NCBI GenBank assembly: GCA_037176905.1
Contig: JBBBWG010008458.1
Location: 1-24,188, forward strand
Source of the DNA: Azolla pinnata
Taxonomy: Eukaryota > Streptophyta > Polypodiopsida > Salviniales > Salviniaceae
Reading direction: 5' to 3'
DNA length: 24,188 nt
Under the pieces are notes generated by a model. That model worked only from the letters and a program-made list of their open reading frames with translations, was not told the DNA's origin and did not search any database. Positions 19,048 to 24,188 of the stretch are shown piece by piece. Positions within the stretch are counted from its first letter, which is position 1. Each line of letters starts with the position of its first letter. The position numbers and the translations under genes are program-made.

Positions 19048-19242
19048 GACTGGTGCAAAAAGAGATTTCGGCGTGCCCGACGTGTAGTGCACGATCACTT
19101 TCACAAATGGAATCATTGGAAACTTGAGGAGTCACCCCATGATGTACCGCACTATACGGTTGCACCAGAGAAATTACGTGACTTCTACAAGCACGCCAGG
19201 GCAGAGGTAGAGGTAGAAGAGGCGTGTACCGCAATGCAATGA
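19048..19242 (+). pseudogene. Zinc-finger fragment, possibly from a hAT-like transposase
   Basis: From about 19040 an open plus-strand frame reads CRCDWCKKRFRRARRVVHDH, then FHKWNHW, and a helical AEVEVEEA tail, ending at a TGA at 19240-19242. C-x2-C with paired His about 15 residues later resembles a BED-type DNA-binding finger, found at the N terminus of plant hAT transposases. A second open stretch in another frame (about 19237-19440) continues with a Glu/Asp/Met-rich helix. It has no start codon and no catalytic domain. A C2H2-like host fragment is also possible. Confidence 0.3.
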
Positions 19243-19577
19243 AGTAGTCGAGGATCTTAAGGGTTTAGCACAACTGGAAGCTAGTCATCCAACAGACGTT
19301 GCGAATGAGCGAATGGAGGATATGATTGAAGACATTCATCACTTAGCACGTCCGCAAGGATCTAGACATCACCCAGTTCAAAGCCTAACTTTAGACTTTT
19401 CGACTCTATTAGATACTTCTAGAACACCGTTGTCATAGTGTAGACGGTATACCCCTTCTAAATAGTAAAAACATGGGGATAGATAACATATCGATAAACC
19501 AGTACTATATATGCAAAAGACAAGACTTGAACCCCATACCTCATCACTATTAGACTCTAAGTTTTCCACTACAATAA

Positions 19578-19980
19578 TGTCTCATGAAAAAAAAAATGCA
19601 TTCATATATGATAGAAGCAAAGCTCATGTGCATTTCATACAAGAAAAGCACGCACGCACAACTAGTGTGCATGAGCGCATGTACGACATGTGTGTATGCA
19701 CGCATGGACAACTAGCGTGCATGCATGCATTCATAGATTCTCTACACCTATATAAACAAGGCTAGTTGAAGCCTTGTTCATCAACTCATCATCAGAGAAT
19801 ATTATCGACTCATCATTGGAGTCAGATCATCATCAATTAGTTCATCATATCAACATCAGAAAACATCAGGAGCTTCTCGAAGAGATTCTTGAGGATTAAT
19901 CTATAAACCCATTACCATTCATCTTGCTCTTCTCTCTTTCATTCTCTTCTTCTCCTCGTCTGAGACCCCAGTGGTTATCA
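19578..19980 (+). mobile_element. LTR-like block with promoter
   Basis: It begins TGTCTCATG and may end at GGTTATCA (19973-19980). A CTATATAAAC TATA box (about 19749-19758) is followed by a CAACTCATCATCAG-rich leader and a CT-rich stretch (about 19921-19960), as in Copia-like LTRs. Upstream, a 50-base direct repeat (ACAACTAGTGTGCATG at 19658, ACAACTAGCGTGCATG at 19708) lies where enhancer-type repeats of LTRs sit. A CCGGTGCCAGG word 20 bases on could be part of a primer site. No second copy or coding part is present in the window, so the call is tentative. Confidence 0.4.
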
Positions 19981-20109
19981 CCCAACTCACACGGAAATCC
20001 GGTGCCAGGAGGTGCGACAAGTATAAGGAGGTGCTACGATGCGACCTTATTTATTATTAAAGAAACCACTGTTAGCCCTTCACATGAAAAACTAAGACTA
20101 GGTCGTGGT

Positions 20110-20494
20110 TGAGTACGAATGGTAGTACAATCGTAGTACTACGATAGTGCGATCGTAAAGTTACGAATAGTATGATCGTAGACTCCGACACTTACTCAAG
20201 CATATAACACAAGATAGACTCGACACAAGATGATAGACACGAATAGCTGTATTGCCTATTAATTTCCTCAATGTTCGGACTATTTTTCCGGTCTCCTTTA
20301 CATCTAAGCCCCATGGCTTTATATAAACACTTGGTACCCTTTCGGATCTCCAAGTCATATTCTTACATCACGTCGGTTCGGATCTCCCTTTGTAGATTTT
20401 CCCGATTTTCCGACTAAGCATTATTTCCGTAATTTCCGTAATATTACGAATTTACGACTTACGTCGTACTTTTGTAATATTCCGGCCAACACTA
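20110..20494. mobile_element. Ty3/gypsy-like LTR
   Basis: The block runs from TGAGTACG to CCGGCCAACA, and its right part matches 1-144. It has a TTTATATAAA box at about 20319-20328, which reads as a TATA box on either strand. On the right, GGCACGCCCGTGGGAC follows closely (about 20503-20518), similar to the sequence found just inside the 5' LTR of many plant Tat-type gypsy elements, which would make the LTR plus-oriented. The coding fragments to the right are on the minus strand, so orientation is unresolved. The left edge is a guess from the TG. Confidence 0.5.
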
Positions 20495-20592
20495 CGGCAC
20501 GCCCGTGGGACAGTGTTCCACACGTCGAACCCATAGTTCCAAAAAATAAAAATACAAATACAATATCATACAATGTGATACAAGGTAAGGGT

Positions 20593-23337
20593 TTAATCTT
20601 CATTCAGCACATGCAAGATCGACGGTTCGGCAATATCGTCGTCCTCCTCTTCTTTCTCTGGAGCTCCTGTCTCTGGCGCCGCTGGTACGACTGGCTCAGC
20701 TACGACTTCCATCTCCGCGTGAATTGCCCGAACATTGTCCTCATGTTGTTCTAACAACTTCGTAATCTCCTCACGGTGTGTGAGGGCTATGCGCATGAAG
20801 TCGGTTGTTAGATTCTTCTGCACCGCTTTGTAGTTGGCCTTATCCAGCTTCTAAAATCTCGGTGCGCGAAGTTCCTAGTTGGCCTTGTCTGTGCGAAGTA
20901 CTTGCAATTCTGCCGCCTGTTCGGACCAGCTCTGTAATGCCGTAGTCGTAGCGACCTCGATCTCGGCTTTCGTCTTCTCCCTGAATTTGTCAACAATCCT
21001 TTTGAGATTGGCCTGAGCAAGGTACTGTTTCTTCCCAAGCTCGTCCCGTAGTCGGTCGACTTCCTTTTGACGTTCATTGCTGATACTCTTAGCCATTCGT
21101 ACATCCTTCTTTATCACCACCAGTTCCATCTTCAAGGGTCGTAATTCGTCCTGGAACTGTCGGGCACACCATACTGCACCGCCCTTTTCGTCCTTAAGCT
21201 TCGCAGCTTCCGCGGTCAAACTCGCAATCGCCTGCTTTAATCGGCCTTTTTCTTCGAACTTACTTTTGACATCCGCCGTAAGCGAGTTTGGATCCGCTTC
21301 CACTTCGCGCTTTTCCGTTTCTGCTCCTCCTAAAGAATTTGGAAAGCATCAGACATCTTCCGTGCTTCATTCCTTGCCTCCGCCACATCCTCCTTAGCCA
21401 CGCCCAGTCGTCGTTTAAACGACTTGACGTCCGCTTGGGCTTCCTTGAGCTGTTTGCGATGTTGTTCGGCATCGGTACGGGTTCTTCGTTCTGCCTCGAG
21501 CTCTGCCCCGTACCTTTGCCAACTTCGCATCCTTGGCTTCCATCGCCTGTTGGAGCGCTACTTGCTCTTTCTCAACATCCGTAAGAGGCGCGACTTTCCG
21601 CTTAAGTGTGTCTTCACAATTGACGACGCGTCTTCTCTATACTTGCACGTCGCGTTCTGCGGTCGCCGAACTCTGAGCTTGGATCCTTTCGCTCCATTCG
21701 CACACTTTCTCCATCGTCTTTTCTAGCATTAGCATGATTTCGGTCGTGTCTTCTCGCGTCGAATGAACCTCTGTCTCTGCTTTTACTCCGCCAGCCGCTA
21801 CGGCCGTAGCCGCTGTACTCATGGGTGACGATGGTTGGCTGACTAGAACGGTGTCCCGTTCGGTTTCTTCCGGCCCTTGTGCGTTGGTGTCGACTGCCTC
21901 GGTCGCCTCAAGCGTCGGTGCGCCAACTGTCTCCACGACTGGCCCTTCGCCTTCGGTCGGTGGCCGCACCTCATCCGTACTTAGTACGGGTTCGGCGATT
22001 CGTTCCTCCTGTACACTCACCACAGTGCCCTCCTCCGTGCTATGTACAGTCGCCGCCAAAATTTCGGCCGTACTTCCAGGCCTTCCTTCCTCGTCTACAG
22101 CTTCCGCGGTTGGTGCGGAGCCTTTCTTCTTGAGCCTGATGACCAGTCGACCCGCGGATTCCTGTGTCGCCGATTTCTTCCTCTTCCTTTTCCGTTTCTC
22201 CGTCGGCGATTTCCTCGGGGGTTTGGGAACAGCCGGCTCTATCTCCTCGTCGTCCTCGAAGGTGATGATTTCCACCTCCGAATCTTGCCCTGCCGCCCCT
22301 TCTCCGACCTGCGGCGTGTCTGCATTCCACATTTGGGGTGTCGATTGCAATCCGTTCTCCGAGATTCCAAGTTGGAATCTGGATCTCCGCTACTTCCGCT
22401 TCTGCCGCCGCTGTGGTTGCTCCCAAGTCCGGCTCCGGTACGACAGGGAGCTCGGGCTCGGGCTCTGGCTTTGCCTCTGGCTCTGGCTCTGCCTGTCACA
22501 TAGCCGTGGAATCCGATGCTGGTGCCGCCGGCTCGACTCTTACGATTGGCACGACGCGTACCGTGGTTCGTCACGGGGGTCCAGTGGCCTGAAACTGTAT
22601 GACTGGGATCATACCCGTTTTCTGTCTCCTTGACGCCGGTCGTCGCAGCCGCCTCCGTAGCCTCCGCGGCTGCTCCTTGACGGGTGCCACTTCCGGAATG
22701 TTTTCCAGAGCGGGTGACGACCCCGACGTCTCGATCTCCCAGATCGGCTCGGGCTCGGGTCGCTCCGGCCCCTTCCCCTTAGCAAGATCGCGGCTCCGGC
22801 TCTCGGGTCGTTCCTTCCCTAGCGGTGGCGGGTAAAGCCTGCCCAGCCAATACACCTAGGCCGAGGGCACGGCTCTTCCGAGTTGCCGTGACTTCTCGGA
22901 TCAGGGCCTCCGATGTGATCGCAGCCCAATTGAGGGTCTTATTCTCCTAGCCTGCGATGATGATGCTACCGCAGATCTTCGTTACCGCGTAGAGGCTCTG
23001 TTGCACCAACATCCATTGCATGCAGAAGCTGGCGTACTCCTTGAACGCCACGCTCCGCCCCGCCGGTGATTCAGAACGATTTCGCCATCGGCGAATACTC
23101 GCCGAAATACTCCGTGAGGGTCGAGTCGTCGTATGTGTCGACCCGCTTCGCTCTGCCTTCCTCCAAATCGAGGAAGGCCCGGATAGCCTCTCGGGACATC
23201 TCGTCAACGTCCGCCCGCTCTAAGGCTTCCTCCAAGTTTGCCCATGGCGTCGCCTGGCCGATGCGCAAATAGCTACCTAGGCCGCATTGGTTGAGGCGCG
23301 CCACCGGTCGGAAAAAAATCTGTTCGGTCGGCCTCAT
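20593..23337 (-). mobile_element. Extra ORF region of a Ty3/gypsy element (coiled-coil protein, decayed)
   Basis: A GC-rich minus-strand region of about 2.7 kb that reads like one long, decayed open reading frame between the integrase fragment and the LTR. Parts in order: an N-terminal domain (about 23337-22950; MRPTEQIFFRP, GLGSYLRIG); a Pro/Ser/Glu/Thr-rich middle (about 22850-21780) with a basic KRKRKRKK nuclear-localisation-like cluster near 22190; a long Glu/Lys/Arg-rich coiled-coil part (about 21590-20870); and an acidic end (about 20700-20596; EKEEEDDD). It is neither gag with a CCHC finger nor pol. Some Tat-lineage gypsy elements carry extra ORFs at this position. It is broken by about five or more changes. 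Confidence 0.5.
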
Positions 23338-23404
23338 TGTCTCGATCGCAAGCGCTCGATTCCGTCGCAAAAACAATAATAGGAATAAACCAGTTTGCCA
23401 ACAA

Positions 23405-23420
23405 AACGGTATTTATAGGT
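23405..23420 (-). promoter_or_regulatory. TATA-like box upstream of the extra ORF
   Basis: On the minus strand CGACCTATAAATACCG lies about 75 bases before the ATG at 23337, which is the usual distance for a core promoter plus a short leader. If real, it would drive the extra ORF separately from the main transcript of the retroelement, or it belongs to a second, unrecognised LTR at about 23380-23640. Confidence 0.4.
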
Positions 23421-23749
23421 CGGGGCTCGGCGGTTTAATTTTCAAAAAAACCATATTATTGTGATTAATAGCATGCGCCGCCCGTCCTTTGCTAATTAAG
23501 GCGCGACGCCACGAAAAGTAATAATAGATTTCCGCTGGCCACCTCACTTTTGTGTTTCTCAGATTACTATACCAGGTAATGATTACTTTTCGTCGCCAGT
23601 TCTCTGAAAAGCAACTGAGAAAAAGCTGGTTTTCACACGTGCGACCGTTATTCCCATTAATTGAAGTACGAGGCTCTTAATTGCATCGAATCCCGACGAT
23701 TCTACCGACCAAATCTCTCCCAAATCTTTCCGAAAGCCCTTTCAGAATT

Positions 23750-24188
23750 CGAACTATCTGGAATTCGCACTTACCGCACTTTTCCGGAAATCATTCATTC
23801 CGCACTTATGCTCCAACTGAATCCGCAGGCTTGGAACGATGAACTCCGATGGCATAACGGCTTCCAAGCCGAAGGCCATTCGGAATGGTGTCGACCATAT
23901 ACTAGTTTTGTAACTAGTCCGATATGCCCATAGTGCGGAATGCAACTTACAATCCTAGTCCATCCGATTTTCTTCCACGATTTTCCGCAATATTGTCTGT
24001 AGGGTCTTGTTTGTACTTTCCGCCAGGTCGTTTCCCTGCAGATAGTACATCGTACTCCGCCGATGGACCACTGCATAATACTGCATGAGGCCGCGCACTA
24101 GGTCGTTGAAAAAATGCGCCCCTTGGTCGCTCACCAGCTCTATGGGACATCCGTATCAACACCATATATACTCGTACAAAAATTTAGC
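23750..24188 (-). mobile_element. Ty3/gypsy integrase fragment
   Basis: Minus-strand remnants of a plant gypsy integrase. Near 24120 there is the catalytic-core stretch around SDQGAHFFNDL; near 24000-24040 an ESTNKTLQ helix motif; and at 23945-23754 a well preserved SALWAYRTSYKT, then TPFRMAFGLEAVMP and EFIVPSLRI, typical of plant Tat-like gypsy elements. It enters the window from the right edge and stops at about 23750. It is a broken fossil with several breaks. Confidence 0.8.

Noticed and set aside
21821-22633. Plus-strand 270-residue open frame, rich in Ser and Thr
   Set aside because: It is antisense to the Pro/Glu/Thr-rich part of the minus-strand extra ORF region. Its composition mirrors that coding bias and no domain is seen.

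Overview
The window looks like nuclear DNA of a land plant. The reasons are nested LTR retrotransposons of plant-type Copia and Ty3/gypsy lineages, a cluster of plant teloboxes (AAACCCTAA), a host gene with short GT-AG introns, and AT-rich intergenic DNA full of short-period repeats. I cannot name the species. Nearly all of the window is transposon fossils and satellite-like repeats. Only one gene looks like an intact host gene.

Layout. 1-144 is the end of an LTR whose relative lies at about 20110-20494. 145-2322 is a decayed Copia element (integrase end, reverse transcriptase, RNase H, 34-bp repeats, polypurine tract, 3' LTR), with an inverted copy of its own LTR inside it. 2340-3160 is the 5' LTR and gag start of a Ty3/gypsy element on the minus strand. 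3161-4266 is AT-rich degenerate repeat DNA. 4267-6403 is RT/RNase H/integrase and a 3' LTR of the same or a close gypsy family on the plus strand. 6515-7620 holds two more gypsy pol fragments on opposite strands. 7629-8371 is a 30-bp minisatellite running into a 242-bp tandem duplication. 8705-8921 is a solo LTR with a 5-bp target duplication. 9325-10190 is a decayed, intron-bearing gene fragment of unknown function. 10838-11072 is a telobox cluster, followed by a TATATG-rich array (11395-11945) and about 2.5 kb with nothing recognisable.

The host gene is on the minus strand at 14495-15942. Three exons in matching phase give a 363-residue protein. It has an N-terminal F-box and then a Cys4 zinc motif whose spacing (C-x2-C-x17-C-x2-C), followed by a T-K-x-E-A-K motif at the same distance, matches the DNA-damage recognition protein XPA. 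This F-box/XPA-like combination is the most interesting item in the window.

From 16334 to 18900 there are degenerate 23-bp and 38-bp repeats and unrecognised exon-like ORFs. A zinc-finger fragment, possibly from a hAT-like transposon, lies at 19048-19242, and a further LTR-like block at 19578-19980. From about 20600 to the end the DNA becomes markedly GC-richer. This part is a minus-strand Ty3/gypsy segment with an integrase fragment (23750-24188), an internal promoter-like site, and a long extra ORF region with a coiled-coil part (23337-20593).
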